DNA of 64,000 nt from Curtobacterium sp. MCBD17_035 (GTDB lineage Bacteria > Actinomycetota > Actinomycetes > Actinomycetales > Microbacteriaceae). Position numbers and translations under genes: made by a program. The first letter of the stretch is position 1, and each line of letters starts with the position of its first letter. Shown here one piece after another: positions 16,913-25,088 of this stretch. The stretch is from assembly GCF_003234815.2 (NCBI RefSeq), contig NZ_CP126279.1:496001-560000 (forward strand), read 5' to 3'. The notes under the pieces are model-generated. The model was not told the DNA's origin. It was given only the letters and a program-made list of their open reading frames with translations, and made no database searches.

Positions 16913-17980
16913 ATGAGTCTGGTCTCCAGCACGGTGACGGCCGACACCGTCCTCGCCGGGCGATACCGGCTGACGGAGGTGATCGGCACCGGCGGCATGG
17001 GGACCGTGTACCGCGCCCGTGACGAGCACACCTACCGCGACGTCGCCATCAAGCTGTTCGCGACGCCCCAGTCGATGACGCACGCGGACCGGGTCCGCCA
17101 GGAGCGCGAGATCCGGCTGCTGAGCATGTTGAGCCACCCCGGACTCATCCCGCTGTACGACGCCGGGACCCACGAACTCGTCGACGGGCCCCACCGGTTC
17201 ATCGTCATGGAGCTCATCTCCGACCCGACGCTCCTGCGTCGCCTCGCCGACGGACCCCTGCACAACTACGAGGTCGCCTCGCTCGGGGCGCAGCTCGCCG
17301 ACGCCCTGGCGTACGTGCACGCTCGCGGCATCGTCCACCGGGACGTCAAGCCGGCGAACATCCTCATCAACGACGAGGGGTCCGCCGGGTTCGCCCGCAC
17401 CGTCAAGCTCACCGACTTCGGCGTCGCCCACTTCGTCGACGGCTCCCGCCTGACCGGCGACGGCACGATCATCGGTACCGCCGCGTACCTCAGCCCCGAG
17501 CAGGTCGCGGGCGAGTCCATCACCTTCGCGACCGACGTGTACTCCCTCGGCCTGGTGCTCCTCGAGGCCCTCACCGGCAAGCAGGAGTACTCGGGCACGG
17601 TCATCGAGGCCGCCCTCGCCCGGTTGCAGCACGACCCCGAGATCCCCGAGACGGTCGGCAGCGAGTGGCGTGACCTCCTCGTGGCGATGACGTCGCGTGA
17701 ACCCGAGGAGCGGCCGAGCGCCGTCACCGTCGCCCGCGTCCTGCGTGGAGGCGCGTCCCGCGTCACGGGACCGGTCCCGCTCGGCCGGACCCGGTCCTCC
17801 CGTTCGTCGCACCGTGCCGAGCACCGGCTACACCGCGCCGCACACCGGCACACGCGCCGGGGCACGTTCGACGCGGTGCGGCGGTGGCGCCGCCGGAACA
17901 CGATCGTCGGCAGCCTGGCCGGCATCGGCGTCGTCGCGGCCTGTTTCGGGTCGTACCTGCTCGGCGCCGCCGCGCACTAG
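16913..17980 (+). CDS. Ser/Thr protein kinase (PknB-like, single membrane helix)
   Basis: Eukaryotic-type protein kinase of 355 residues. The glycine loop IGTGGMGTVY (24-33), catalytic lysine K47, HRDVKPAN (142-149) and DFG (168-170) are intact, so it should be active. The kinase domain ends near residue 275. A basic, His/Arg-rich juxtamembrane region leads to one helix close to the C-terminus (NTIVGSLAGIGVVAACFGS) and only a few residues outside. It has no PASTA or other sensor domain, so it is much shorter than PknB and its input is unclear. A GAGAGGA ribosome site precedes the ATG; TAGCGT at 16838-16843 may be its -10 box. Confidence 0.9.
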   Translation: MSLVSSTVTADTVLAGRYRLTEVIGTGGMGTVYRARDEHTYRDVAIKLFATPQSMTHADRVRQEREIRLLSMLSHPGLIPLYDAGTHELVDGPHRFIVMELISDPTLLRRLADGPLHNYEVASLGAQLADALAYVHARGIVHRDVKPANILINDEGSAGFARTVKLTDFGVAHFVDGSRLTGDGTIIGTAAYLSPEQVAGESITFATDVYSLGLVLLEALTGKQEYSGTVIEAALARLQHDPEIPETVGSEWRDLLVAMTSREPEERPSAVTVARVLRGGASRVTGPVPLGRTRSSRSSHRAEHRLHRAAHRHTRRGTFDAVRRWRRRNTIVGSLAGIGVVAACFGSYLLGAAAH

Positions 17981-17988
17981 ACGATGCC

Positions 17989-18016
17989 GAGGGTGCACGA
18001 CGCGTCGTGCACCCTC
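17989..18016. terminator. Perfect hairpin terminator after the kinase gene
   Basis: GAGGGTGCACGACG (17989-18002) is followed immediately by its complement CGTCGTGCACCCTC (18003-18016), 8 bases after the stop. Confidence 0.75.
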
Positions 18017-18127
18017 GCGCTGTGAGGTCGGCACGGGTCGAGCACCGAGGGTCACGGGAAACGCCCGGGGCGACGCCGACGGACCCGCGGCCGTGACAGC
18101 GCAGGTGCGGTCGGGCAGGATCGGAGC

Positions 18128-18754
18128 ATGACCACCGACGCCCTCTGGATCAAGATCTGCGGACTGTCGACCCCCGAGACGGTGGACGCCGCGATCGACG
18201 CCGGAGCCGATGCGCTCGGCTTCGTGTTCGCGGCGGGGAGCCCCCGCACGGTCACGGCCGACCAGGCGAAGGAACTCGTCGAGCGGGTGCCGGAGGGCAT
18301 CGACGCGGTCGGGGTGTTCCGCGACCAGGAGATCGACGAGATCGTCGGGGTCGCCTCGGCGGTGGGGCTCACGACGCTCCAGCTCCACGGCGACGAGACC
18401 CCCTCGGACTTCGCGCGCGCACGCGACGCCGGGTTCTTCACGATCCGGGCGGTGGCGGCCCAGGACTACCTCCGCGAGACGCCCGAGCAGCGCGCCGCGT
18501 ACGACCACGACCTGCTCCTGCTCGACGCAGCGGAACCCGGGGCCGGCAAGCTCGTCGACCCGAGCACGATCGCCGGACGCGTCGACGAGGCCTGGATCCT
18601 CGCGGGTGGACTCACGCCGGCGAACGTCCGCGCCGCCGTGCAGCTGTTGGACCCGGACGGCGTGGACGTGTCGAGCGGCGTCGAGTCCTCGCGCGGCGTC
18701 AAGGACCCAGCGCGCATCCGGGCGTTCGTCGAGGCCGTCCGCAGCATCGCCTGA
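18128..18754 (+). CDS. trpF: Phosphoribosylanthranilate isomerase
   Basis: Catalyses the Amadori rearrangement of N-(5-phosphoribosyl)anthranilate in tryptophan synthesis. The 208 residues form a single TIM barrel with the catalytic cysteine in IKICGLS (C11). The phosphate-binding motifs AGGLTPANVRAAV and DVSSGVESSRGVKD lie near the C-terminus. It stands alone, away from other trp genes. The start is ATG 18128; CAGGAT (18116-18121) lies 6 bases upstream, the variant leaderless -10 pattern also seen before the genes at 19713 and 21194. Confidence 0.92.
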   Translation: MTTDALWIKICGLSTPETVDAAIDAGADALGFVFAAGSPRTVTADQAKELVERVPEGIDAVGVFRDQEIDEIVGVASAVGLTTLQLHGDETPSDFARARDAGFFTIRAVAAQDYLRETPEQRAAYDHDLLLLDAAEPGAGKLVDPSTIAGRVDEAWILAGGLTPANVRAAVQLLDPDGVDVSSGVESSRGVKDPARIRAFVEAVRSIA

Positions 18755-18792
18755 CCTGCCGCGCGGAGGCGAGGGGCGGGCCGCGGTGTCGC

Positions 18793-18873
18793 GGGCGCGC
18801 GCCGACGACGACCGGGCGCGCGCCGACGACAACTGCGCCGTCGTCTGCAGGCGCACTCGTCGTCCACGCGCGC
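18793..18873. repeat. Direct and inverted repeat array between trpF and the HAD gene
   Basis: GGGCGCGCGCCGACGAC occurs twice (18793-18809 and 18814-18830). The second copy, extended to 18838 (ACAACTGCGC), faces an imperfect complement at 18851-18873 that matches at 18 of 23 positions. It is a diverged member of the palindrome family at 16447 and lies between convergent genes, so it probably terminates both. Confidence 0.6.
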
Positions 18874-18942
18874 ACCTGCGCGGCCGGACAGGAGGGACGG
18901 GGCCGGGCCGGGCCTCCCGGCCAGCGCATGCGCGAGGCGGCG

Positions 18943-19713
18943 TCAGACGACGGGCGCGCGGAAGCGGGGGATGAGCTCGTCGAGGTAGTCGGCGGTGTCC
19001 GGCCAGCCCGTGACCGCGTGGCAGGGGACGCCGAGCGCCTTGACGGGGTAGTCGTTGCCCTCCGGGTCGAGGCGGTCGCCGACGAACAGCATGTCGTCGA
19101 GCGCGATGCCCGTGATCTGCGCGAGTTTCGTCATCCCGTACGCCTTGTCGATGCCCTTGCGGGTGATGTCGATCGACGTGGAGCCGCCCGAGCGGACCTC
19201 GAGGTCGGGGAGCTGCGCCTGCACGAGCCGCTTGAGGTGGTCCTTCTTGCTGCCGTCGGGGTCCCACACCTTCTTCGCGTCGACCGGAGCGGCCTGTCCC
19301 AGCGCCGAGAACGTGATCTGCGAGCCGCGGTCCTCGATGATCGGCCCCCAGGTCTCGGTCTCCCACAGGCCGGCCTGCTTCGCCTGATCCTCGACGGCGG
19401 CGATCGCTCGGGTACGCTCGTCCTCGGTCAGGTCCTCGGCGTACTCCAGGTGCCAGTCGGCGTCGAGCCAGCGGTAGTAGCGGGTACCGCAGGTCGGCAT
19501 GAGGTGCAGGTCGTCGAGGCGGAGGCCGTCACGGGCCCGGAGCGGAGCGACGAGCTGCTGGTCGAACTGGGCGAACTGGCCGCCGGAGATGACGGCGACG
19601 GGCACGGCGTCGAGCAGGCGGGCGAAGGTGTCGAGCATGCGGGGGTCGAGCGGGGACTTCGACGGGGCGAGGGTGTCGTCGAGGTCGAAGGCGACGAGAC
19701 GGGGTACGGGCAT
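18943..19713 (-). CDS. HAD-IIB hydrolase, phosphomannomutase-like
   Basis: Phosphotransferase or phosphatase of the haloacid dehalogenase superfamily, 256 residues. The nucleophile motif is VAFDLDDTL (D10, D12); motif II is VISGGQF and motif IV FVGDRLDPEGND. SALGQAAPVDAKKVWDPDG and GGSTSIDITRKGIDKAYG resemble the cap and substrate loops of eukaryotic-type phosphomannomutases, so mannose-phosphate metabolism is plausible. The start at 19713 is preferred over 19722 because CAGGAT (19721-19726, minus strand) would be a -10 box 7 bases upstream; alternatively AGGA there acts as a ribosome site. It converges with trpF. Confidence 0.8.
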   Translation of the reverse strand: MPVPRLVAFDLDDTLAPSKSPLDPRMLDTFARLLDAVPVAVISGGQFAQFDQQLVAPLRARDGLRLDDLHLMPTCGTRYYRWLDADWHLEYAEDLTEDERTRAIAAVEDQAKQAGLWETETWGPIIEDRGSQITFSALGQAAPVDAKKVWDPDGSKKDHLKRLVQAQLPDLEVRSGGSTSIDITRKGIDKAYGMTKLAQITGIALDDMLFVGDRLDPEGNDYPVKALGVPCHAVTGWPDTADYLDELIPRFRAPVV

Positions 19714-19802
19714 GGCGACCATCCTGGCAGAGGCGCCGGGGCGGCAGGAGGGTCCGCGGGGACGAGGCCGGCCGCGCTGGCCAGGGGTCTCCCGAGCGTC
19801 GG

Positions 19803-19808
19803 TAGGGT
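19803..19808 (+). promoter_or_regulatory. Candidate -10 box of a leaderless promoter
   Basis: TAGGGT ends 6 bases before the GTG at 19815, with no ribosome site. Confidence 0.5.
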
Positions 19809-19814
19809 GAGCGC

Positions 19815-20345
19815 GTGCTCATCGTCCTGGCGGGGCTGCCCGGTGTCGGCAAGTCGACGTTCGCCGCGGCGCTCGCGCCCCGGGTCGACGCGGTCGTGCT
19901 CGCCGTCGACCTCGTCGAGGACGCACTGCTCGCGGCCGGGCTGCCTGCCGGGTCCACCACGGGTGTCGCCGCCTACGGTGTGGTGGAACGCGTCGCGGAG
20001 GCGCAGCTCGCCGTGGGACGATCGGTCGTCGTCGACGCCGTGAACGACGACCCGCGCGCTCGCGAGCAGTGGATCGGGCTCGCCGAACGGTCGGGCGCCG
20101 AGACGCACTGGTTCGAGCTCCGGCTCGCGGACCCGGACCGGCACCGCGCCCGTCTGGAGGGCCGGGGTCAGCGCTTCACGCGCCTCCCGGAGCCGGGTTG
20201 GGACACCCTGGCGCCGCGTGCGGACGCCCTCGACGGATGGGCGGCGGAGCGCTGGGCGGCGGAGCGCACGGTGCTCGACGCGGCGGAGCCGGTCGAGGCC
20301 CTGGTGGCCGCGGCGCTCAGGGCCGTGCGGCCGCCGCGCCCCTGA
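19815..20345 (+). CDS. P-loop NTPase / small-molecule kinase-like protein
   Basis: Cytosolic 176-residue protein of the AAA_33 (zeta-toxin or gluconate-kinase-like) group. Walker A GLPGVGKST is at 7-15 and VVVDAVNDDPRAREQW provides the Walker B region and base-recognition segment. The LEGRGQRFTRLP stretch looks like the LID arginines. Phosphorylation of a small metabolite is likely; the substrate is unknown, and no antitoxin partner is present. It starts at GTG 19815 with a leaderless-type TAGGGT box. It is convergent with the nitroreductase across a 25-bp palindrome. Confidence 0.78.
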   Translation: MLIVLAGLPGVGKSTFAAALAPRVDAVVLAVDLVEDALLAAGLPAGSTTGVAAYGVVERVAEAQLAVGRSVVVDAVNDDPRAREQWIGLAERSGAETHWFELRLADPDRHRARLEGRGQRFTRLPEPGWDTLAPRADALDGWAAERWAAERTVLDAAEPVEALVAAALRAVRPPRP

Positions 20346-20390
20346 CGGGGCGCTGCCCGCCCTTGCCGGGGCGCGTCCCGCCCACCCCCT

Positions 20391-20454
20391 CGCCGAGATC
20401 GCAGAAGATGCCGCTCTGACAGGGGTCGAAGCGGCATCTTCTGCGATCTCGGCG
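20391..20454. terminator. Perfect 25-bp palindrome, bidirectional terminator (CGAGATCGCAG family)
   Basis: The arms at 20391-20415 and 20430-20454 are complementary at all 25 positions around a 14-base loop (CTGACAGGGGTCGA). They begin CGCCGAGATCGCAG and lie between two convergent genes. A related palindrome is at 44983-45040. Confidence 0.85.
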
Positions 20455-20471
20455 GAACAGGGGCCCCGGGG

Positions 20472-21071
20472 TCAGTCGCGCGCGAGCACCAGCTCGTCGA
20501 GGGGCAGGCGCGTGCGGGGCGCGAGCTCGCGGGCGGCGGCCTGCTCGTCGAGCTGCGACGGGTCGGCGACCGTCCCGATCGCGGTCACCGTGACGGGCAC
20601 GAAGCGCTCGGGCAACGCGAACGCGGTGCGGAGGCCGTCGACGTCGATACCGCCGAGCTGGTGCACGTGCAACCCCTCGGCGTGCGCCTGGACGGAGAGC
20701 GCGGCGATCGCCTGACCCAGGTCGTACTCCGCCCAGCGGCGGGGCTGACCGTCCTCGTCAGCGGTCTCGGCGATCGCGACGACGAGGGCGCTCGCACGGT
20801 GCGCCCACGCCTGGTTGAAGCCCATGAGGTGCTCCATGATCACGTCGAAGGTCGGGGTGCCGCGGCGGCCCACCACGAACCGGCGGGGCTGGGTGTTCGA
20901 CGCGGACGGGGCCCAGCGCGCGGCCTCGAGCAGCGTGGTCACGGTGTCGTCGTCGATCGTCGCCGTCTCGTCGAACGAGCGGGGGCTCCAGCGCTCCTCG
21001 AGCAGCGGCACGAGCGGGCGGCTGGAGTCGGTGGAACGGGTCAGCGTGGTGGTGTCGGACGTCGCGGTCAT
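20472..21071 (-). CDS. Nitroreductase family protein
   Basis: FMN-dependent NAD(P)H oxidoreductase of 199 residues, reducing nitro-compounds or quinones. The start at 21071 is chosen because GGGAGG lies 5 bases upstream; the ATG at 21110 lacks one. Family features are LLEERWSPRSFDE (FMN-phosphate binding), LLEAARWAPSASNTQPRRF and the C-terminal DLGQAIAALSVQAHAEGL. The upstream region is shared with the divergent AEC carrier, and TACGTT there may be a -10 box. Confidence 0.88.
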   Translation of the reverse strand: MTATSDTTTLTRSTDSSRPLVPLLEERWSPRSFDETATIDDDTVTTLLEAARWAPSASNTQPRRFVVGRRGTPTFDVIMEHLMGFNQAWAHRASALVVAIAETADEDGQPRRWAEYDLGQAIAALSVQAHAEGLHVHQLGGIDVDGLRTAFALPERFVPVTVTAIGTVADPSQLDEQAAARELAPRTRLPLDELVLARD

Positions 21072-21193
21072 GGTGCCTCCCAACGGTGTTCCATGCGAAC
21101 GTATTCCCACGGGTGTCGTCGACTCCGACCGGCGACCGATGTCGGATCAGACGGCCGTCCCTCCGTCGACGAGCTCGATGCCAGGATGGACCC

Positions 21194-22114
21194 GTGAGCG
21201 GAGTGCTGATCGGGTTCGCGATCATCGGCGTCGTGATCGCCACGGGGTACCTCGTCGGACGGCTCGGGGTCCTCGGCCCGCACGCGCAGTTCGTCATGAG
21301 CCGGCTCGTGTTCTTCGTCCTGACCCCGTGCCTGCTGTTCCACACGATCGCGACGGCGGACATCCACGTGCTGCTGTCCGAGATGCTCGTGGTGTCGCTC
21401 GTGACCGCGCTCGTCGTCGCGCTCGGGACCGCCGCCGTGTTCCGGTTCGTGCTGCGCCGCGACCTCGCCCAGACCACGGTCGGGGCGCTCGCCGCCGGGT
21501 ACGTCAACTCGAACAACATCGGCCTGCCCGTCGCCGTCTACGTGCTCGGCCATCCGGCGTACGTGGTGCCGGTCATCCTGCTGCAGCTCGTCGTGCTCGC
21601 GCCGATCGCGCTGACGATCCTCGACACGGCGACGTCCTCGGGCGGGGGCCTGCGGCGGCGGATCCTCGGACCGGTGAGCAACCCGCTCATCATCGCGTCC
21701 CTCCTCGGCCTGGTCGTGTCGCTGACCGGCGTGCGGATCCCCGACCCGGTGATGGAGCCGTTCTCGCTCGTCGGCGCGGCCGCGGTACCCGTCGTCCTGC
21801 TGTCGTTCGGGATGAGCCTGCACGGCAACGCGCCCTTCCGTGACCCGGACACCCGGGTGGACGTGGTCGTGGCGAGCGCGCTCAAGCTGTTCGTGATGCC
21901 GGTGCTCGCCTACGTCATCGCGCGCTTCGTGTTCCACGTGTCGCACGAGCACCTGTTCGTCCTGACGGTGCTCGCCGGGCTGCCGACCGCGCAGAACGTC
22001 TTCAACTACGCGCAGCGGTACGACGCGGCCGTGCCCGTCGCGCGGGACGTCGTGCTCGTGTCGACGATCGGCGCGGTGCCCGTCCTCGTCGTCGTGGCGG
22101 CGCTGCTGCACTGA
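21194..22114 (+). CDS. AEC family transporter (auxin efflux carrier-like)
   Basis: Secondary carrier of 306 residues with about ten membrane helices, from the AEC family that includes malonate and malate permeases. The conserved crossover motif GYVNSNNIGLPVAVYVLG is present, as is GLPTAQNVFNYAQRY in the C-terminal half. Substrate unknown. The start is GTG 21194; CAGGAT (21182-21187) lies exactly 6 bases upstream, suggesting a leaderless transcript. The inverted repeat after its stop ends the unit before exonuclease III. Confidence 0.87.
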   Translation: MSGVLIGFAIIGVVIATGYLVGRLGVLGPHAQFVMSRLVFFVLTPCLLFHTIATADIHVLLSEMLVVSLVTALVVALGTAAVFRFVLRRDLAQTTVGALAAGYVNSNNIGLPVAVYVLGHPAYVVPVILLQLVVLAPIALTILDTATSSGGGLRRRILGPVSNPLIIASLLGLVVSLTGVRIPDPVMEPFSLVGAAAVPVVLLSFGMSLHGNAPFRDPDTRVDVVVASALKLFVMPVLAYVIARFVFHVSHEHLFVLTVLAGLPTAQNVFNYAQRYDAAVPVARDVVLVSTIGAVPVLVVVAALLH

Positions 22115-22121
22115 CGCCACC

Positions 22122-22169
22122 GCCGGCCGGGAGGCGCGGGACCGGCCGCCCCGGCCCTCCCGTCCGGCG
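22122..22169. terminator. Imperfect GGGAGGCGCGG palindrome between AEC carrier and xth
   Basis: CGCCGGCCGGGAGGCGCGGG (22120-22139) faces CCCCGGCCCTCCCGTCCGGCG with several mismatches. It carries the same core as the copies at 8353 and 31610 and lies between convergent genes. Confidence 0.5.
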
Positions 22170-22178
22170 GATGCCGCG

Positions 22179-23015
22179 TCAGAAGATCATCGGGCGGTCG
22201 TCGTCGAGACTCGTGTCGAGGTCGAGGTCGACGCTCACCGGCACGTGGTCGCTCGGGGCGTCGCCCTTGCGCTCGTTGCGGTGGATGGCGGCTGCCGTGA
22301 CGACCTCGGCGAATGCGGGGGACCCCATGACGAAGTCGATGCGCATGCCCTCGTTCCGCGGGAACCGCAGCTGCTTGTAGTCCCAGTAGGTGTACCCGGC
22401 GGGCACGAGCGGGCGGACGACGTCGGTCAGCCCGATGCCCTCGAACGCGCGGAACGCGGCCCGCTCCGGCTCGGACACGTGCGTGTGGCCCTCGAACAGC
22501 GCGCGGTCCCAGACGTCCTCGTCGAAGGGGGCGACGTTCCAGTCGCCCATGAGCGCGAGCGGCTGGTCCGGAGCGGCGGCGATCCACTCCTCGGTGCGGG
22601 CCGCCAGCCGCGCGAGCCAGTCGAGCTTGTACGTGTAGTGGGGGTCGCCGACCGCGCGGCCGTTCGGCACGTACAGGCTCCACAGCCGCACGCCGTCGAC
22701 CGTCACACCCATCGCGCGGGCCTCCACGGGGACGTCGTCGCCCTCGTGCCCCTTGAGGAACCCGGGCTGCGTCGGGAAGTCGCGCGTCACGTCCTCCATC
22801 GGCAGTCGGCTGGCGAACGCGACGCCGTTCCACTGGTTCAGGCCGTGGGCCTCGACGGTGTAGCCCGCGGCCTCGAACAGGTCGACCGGGAACTGCTCGG
22901 GCTTGCACTTGATCTCCTGCATGCCGAGCACGTCGACGTCCTCACGCACGAGCCAGTCGACCACACGGGAGGCGCGGGATCGGATCGAGTTGACGTTCCA
23001 CGAGGCGACACGCAT
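22179..23015 (-). CDS. xth: Exodeoxyribonuclease III (AP endonuclease)
   Basis: DNA repair enzyme that cleaves at abasic sites and trims 3' blocked ends; 278 residues. The endonuclease/exonuclease/phosphatase fold shows WNVNSIRSR (N7), MQEIKCKPEQFP (metal-binding E34), GDWNVAP and the C-terminal catalytic SDHVPVSV. It starts at ATG 23015. TAGGTT (23023-23028, minus strand) ends 7 bases upstream, so it is probably leaderless. It is divergent from the Asp23 operon across 162 bases. Confidence 0.95.
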   Translation of the reverse strand: MRVASWNVNSIRSRASRVVDWLVREDVDVLGMQEIKCKPEQFPVDLFEAAGYTVEAHGLNQWNGVAFASRLPMEDVTRDFPTQPGFLKGHEGDDVPVEARAMGVTVDGVRLWSLYVPNGRAVGDPHYTYKLDWLARLAARTEEWIAAAPDQPLALMGDWNVAPFDEDVWDRALFEGHTHVSEPERAAFRAFEGIGLTDVVRPLVPAGYTYWDYKQLRFPRNEGMRIDFVMGSPAFAEVVTAAAIHRNERKGDAPSDHVPVSVDLDLDTSLDDDRPMIF

Positions 23016-23022
23016 GGTGACG

Positions 23023-23028
23023 AACCTA
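23023..23028 (-). promoter_or_regulatory. Candidate -10 box of a leaderless xth promoter
   Basis: TAGGTT on the minus strand ends 7 bases before the xth ATG at 23015. Confidence 0.45.
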
Positions 23029-23177
23029 CCGGCCGCCCCCGACGCCCGGCGGTCCCTGGGGGTCTCCCGACCGGGGCGGTCGGCCCCGCACGGCAGGGTG
23101 TTGGTTGGACGGCAGACCCGGCGCCCGCGGCGCACGGTCGCAGGACCTCCATCACGACATCGACGACGGGAGCGGAC

Positions 23178-23723
23178 ATGGCAACCACCACGAACGGCGC
23201 GGGCGGAGCGGCGACCCCCGGCCGCGCGGGCACGACCGGCGCGAGCACGACGCGGGTGACGACAGCGCGCACGACGGCGGGCGGGTCCTCGCGCGTCGAC
23301 GGTTCGAGCGCGGTCGTCGCGGACCCCACCACGACCACCGAGATCACGACGCACGGCCGGACCGTCATCGACGACGCGGTCGTCGCGAAGGTGGCCGGGA
23401 TCGCGGCGCGCGAGGTCCCCGGCGTCTTCGCCCTCGGCGGCAACACCGCCCGCGCGTTCGGGGCCATCCGCGACGCCATCGGCTCGAGCGACCTCGGGCA
23501 GGGCGTCCGCGTCGAGGTCGGCGAGACCCAGGTCGCGGTGGACCTCACCATCGTGGTCGAGTACCCGATGCCGATGATGGAGGTCGCACAGGACGTCCGC
23601 TCGGCCGTCACCGCCGCCCTGACCACGCTCGTCGGCCTGGAGGTCACCGAGGTCAACGTCGCGATCAACGACGTCAACATCCCCGCACTGAACGGCGAAC
23701 CGACCGAGGCGCGGGTCCAGTGA
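23178..23723 (+). CDS. Asp23/Gls24 family envelope stress protein
   Basis: Asp23 (alkaline shock protein 23) domain protein, 181 residues. In firmicutes Asp23 is a membrane-associated cell-envelope stress protein anchored by AmaP. The first 55 residues are a Thr/Ala/Gly-rich tail. The domain runs from about residue 60 (VIDDAVVAKVAGIAAREVPGV) to the end, with VAVDLTIVVEYPMPMMEVA and VTEVNVAINDV. The start is ATG 23178. Its stop overlaps the next start (GTGA) and it leads five genes. Confidence 0.88.
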   Translation: MATTTNGAGGAATPGRAGTTGASTTRVTTARTTAGGSSRVDGSSAVVADPTTTTEITTHGRTVIDDAVVAKVAGIAAREVPGVFALGGNTARAFGAIRDAIGSSDLGQGVRVEVGETQVAVDLTIVVEYPMPMMEVAQDVRSAVTAALTTLVGLEVTEVNVAINDVNIPALNGEPTEARVQ

Positions 23724-23911
23724 ACGCCACGGTGGTCGGCATGGGCGCCGGCGCGGTCCTCGCGATCGTGGCCGTGACGCTCGGGTTCTGGGCGTTCGTC
23801 GTCGTCGCGGTGTTCATGGCCGTCGGTGCTCTGGTCGGACGGCTCGTCAGCGGCGAGATCGACGTCCGCCGGCTCGCCGACGTCCTGCGTGGACGCCGGA
23901 GTTCGTCGTGA
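23720..23911 (+). CDS. Small two-helix membrane protein (DUF2273-like) of the Asp23 operon
   Basis: A 63-residue protein with two closely spaced membrane helices (about 3-22 and 25-45) and a basic tail RRLADVLRGRRSSS. Size and position match the DUF2273-type small membrane proteins next to asp23/amaP in firmicutes and actinobacteria. It starts at GTG 23720 overlapping the Asp23 stop by 4 bases, and its own stop overlaps the next GTG (23908). It is probably a membrane partner for the Asp23 complex. Confidence 0.72.
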   Translation: MNATVVGMGAGAVLAIVAVTLGFWAFVVVAVFMAVGALVGRLVSGEIDVRRLADVLRGRRSSS

Positions 23912-24351
23912 CGAGTGAGCCGAACGGGCCGGTGGGGTCGGTCGGGTCTGCCGGGTCCGTCGGGTCGGTCGCGTCGGCCGGGTCGGTCGCGTCGGCAGCC
24001 TCGGTCGGGTCGGCCGGGAGGCCCGTCCCCGGCTGGGACCGCATCGCCGCGCCCGCTCTCGTCCACACCGCGCAGGCCGCGGCCGCCGAGGCCCTGCACG
24101 TGCCCGTCCGCGAGGTCCGCGCGCGCGTCGCCGACGACGGCCGCGGTGCCCTGGCGATCGAGGTCCGCGGACCGCTCGCGCTGCCACAGCTCGGCTCGCA
24201 CCGGGTGCCCGACGAGCCGGTCCTCGCCCGCACGCACCGTGCCCGCGGCGTCATCGCCGAACGGGTGCACACCGTGACCGGGCGCCACGTGTCCCGTGTG
24301 TCCGTGGTGTTCACGTCGTCGATCGTCGAGGTCCCGGGGCGGGTCCGATGA
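23908..24351 (+). CDS. Asp23-operon protein with Gly/Ser/Val repeat leader
   Basis: Unnamed 147-residue protein. A 37-residue leader built of GSV, GSA and ASV units is encoded by near-perfect 9- to 15-base repeats. It is followed by a compact domain of about 100 residues (HTAQAAAAEALHVPVREVRA, then HTVTGRHVSRVSVVFTSSIV). The domain has the strand-helix pattern expected of a short, divergent Asp23-like protein. It is coupled to both neighbours by 4-base overlaps. Confidence 0.68.
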   Translation: MTSEPNGPVGSVGSAGSVGSVASAGSVASAASVGSAGRPVPGWDRIAAPALVHTAQAAAAEALHVPVREVRARVADDGRGALAIEVRGPLALPQLGSHRVPDEPVLARTHRARGVIAERVHTVTGRHVSRVSVVFTSSIVEVPGRVR

Positions 24352-25088
24352 GCATGGAGACCGGCGACCGCGCCGGCTCGCCCGACGGTCCCGACGGTCC
24401 CCACGGTCCCGACGGTCCCCGCGCCTCCCACGGCCGCGGATCGCCGCACGGTCTCGCCGCCCCGCCCGGATTCGGCGACCCCCGCGACCGGTCCGCCGAC
24501 GACCCCGCCGAGCACGACCGCGTGCACCGTCGGCTCCTGCGGCGCGAGACGCACGTCTCCCGGTCCGTCGCCGTCTCCGTCACCATGGTCTGCGTCGTCC
24601 TCGTGGCCGCCGCCGTGGCGCTCGCCGCGGTCCTCGTCCTGCTCCACGAACGCCTCGCGGGGTTCGAACCGCGCACCGTCGTCGACGCAGCCGTCGCCGC
24701 TCCGGCCGGGACGGTCCTCCCGGTCCTGGACGTGGTGGGCGGGCTCGTGGCGTTCCTCGGGCTCGTCCTCGTGCTGCTCGGTGTGCTGCCGAAGCGGCGC
24801 GCGCGGCACACGATGCCGTCACAGCGGCTCGCCGTCGTCGTCGACGACGAGGTGCTGGCCTCCGCCACCGCGCGCGCCGCCCGCAGCGTCACGCGCCTCA
24901 GCCCGGAGGGCGCGGTCGGCACCGTCGGGCGCCGAACCGCCGAGGTCGTGCTCCGGCCCGCCGCCGGCGTCGACGTCCCCGTCGTCGCCGTGACCGAGGC
25001 CGTGCGCGCCGAGGTCGACACGATCGACCCCACACCCGCGATCAGCGTGCGGGTGCGCGTGCAACCGGCGGGGAGGGTCGACGGATGA
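24348..25088 (+). CDS. DUF6286-like membrane protein of the Asp23 operon
   Basis: A 246-residue protein. The N-terminus is a Pro/Asp/Gly/His repeat region (GPDGPHGPDGP), followed by two membrane helices (about 78-104 and 122-146). The cytosolic C-terminal domain (about 150-246) ends with RVRVQPAG, resembling the Asp23 fold. The layout matches actinobacterial proteins annotated DUF6286. The start at 24348 makes an ATGA overlap; an ATG two codons later is possible. It is probably a second membrane anchor for the envelope-stress complex. Confidence 0.65.
   Translation: MSMETGDRAGSPDGPDGPHGPDGPRASHGRGSPHGLAAPPGFGDPRDRSADDPAEHDRVHRRLLRRETHVSRSVAVSVTMVCVVLVAAAVALAAVLVLLHERLAGFEPRTVVDAAVAAPAGTVLPVLDVVGGLVAFLGLVLVLLGVLPKRRARHTMPSQRLAVVVDDEVLASATARAARSVTRLSPEGAVGTVGRRTAEVVLRPAAGVDVPVVAVTEAVRAEVDTIDPTPAISVRVRVQPAGRVDG

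Noticed and set aside
19815-20345. Zeta-toxin of a toxin-antitoxin pair
   Set aside because: The P-loop fold is shared with many metabolite kinases and no epsilon-like partner is present.
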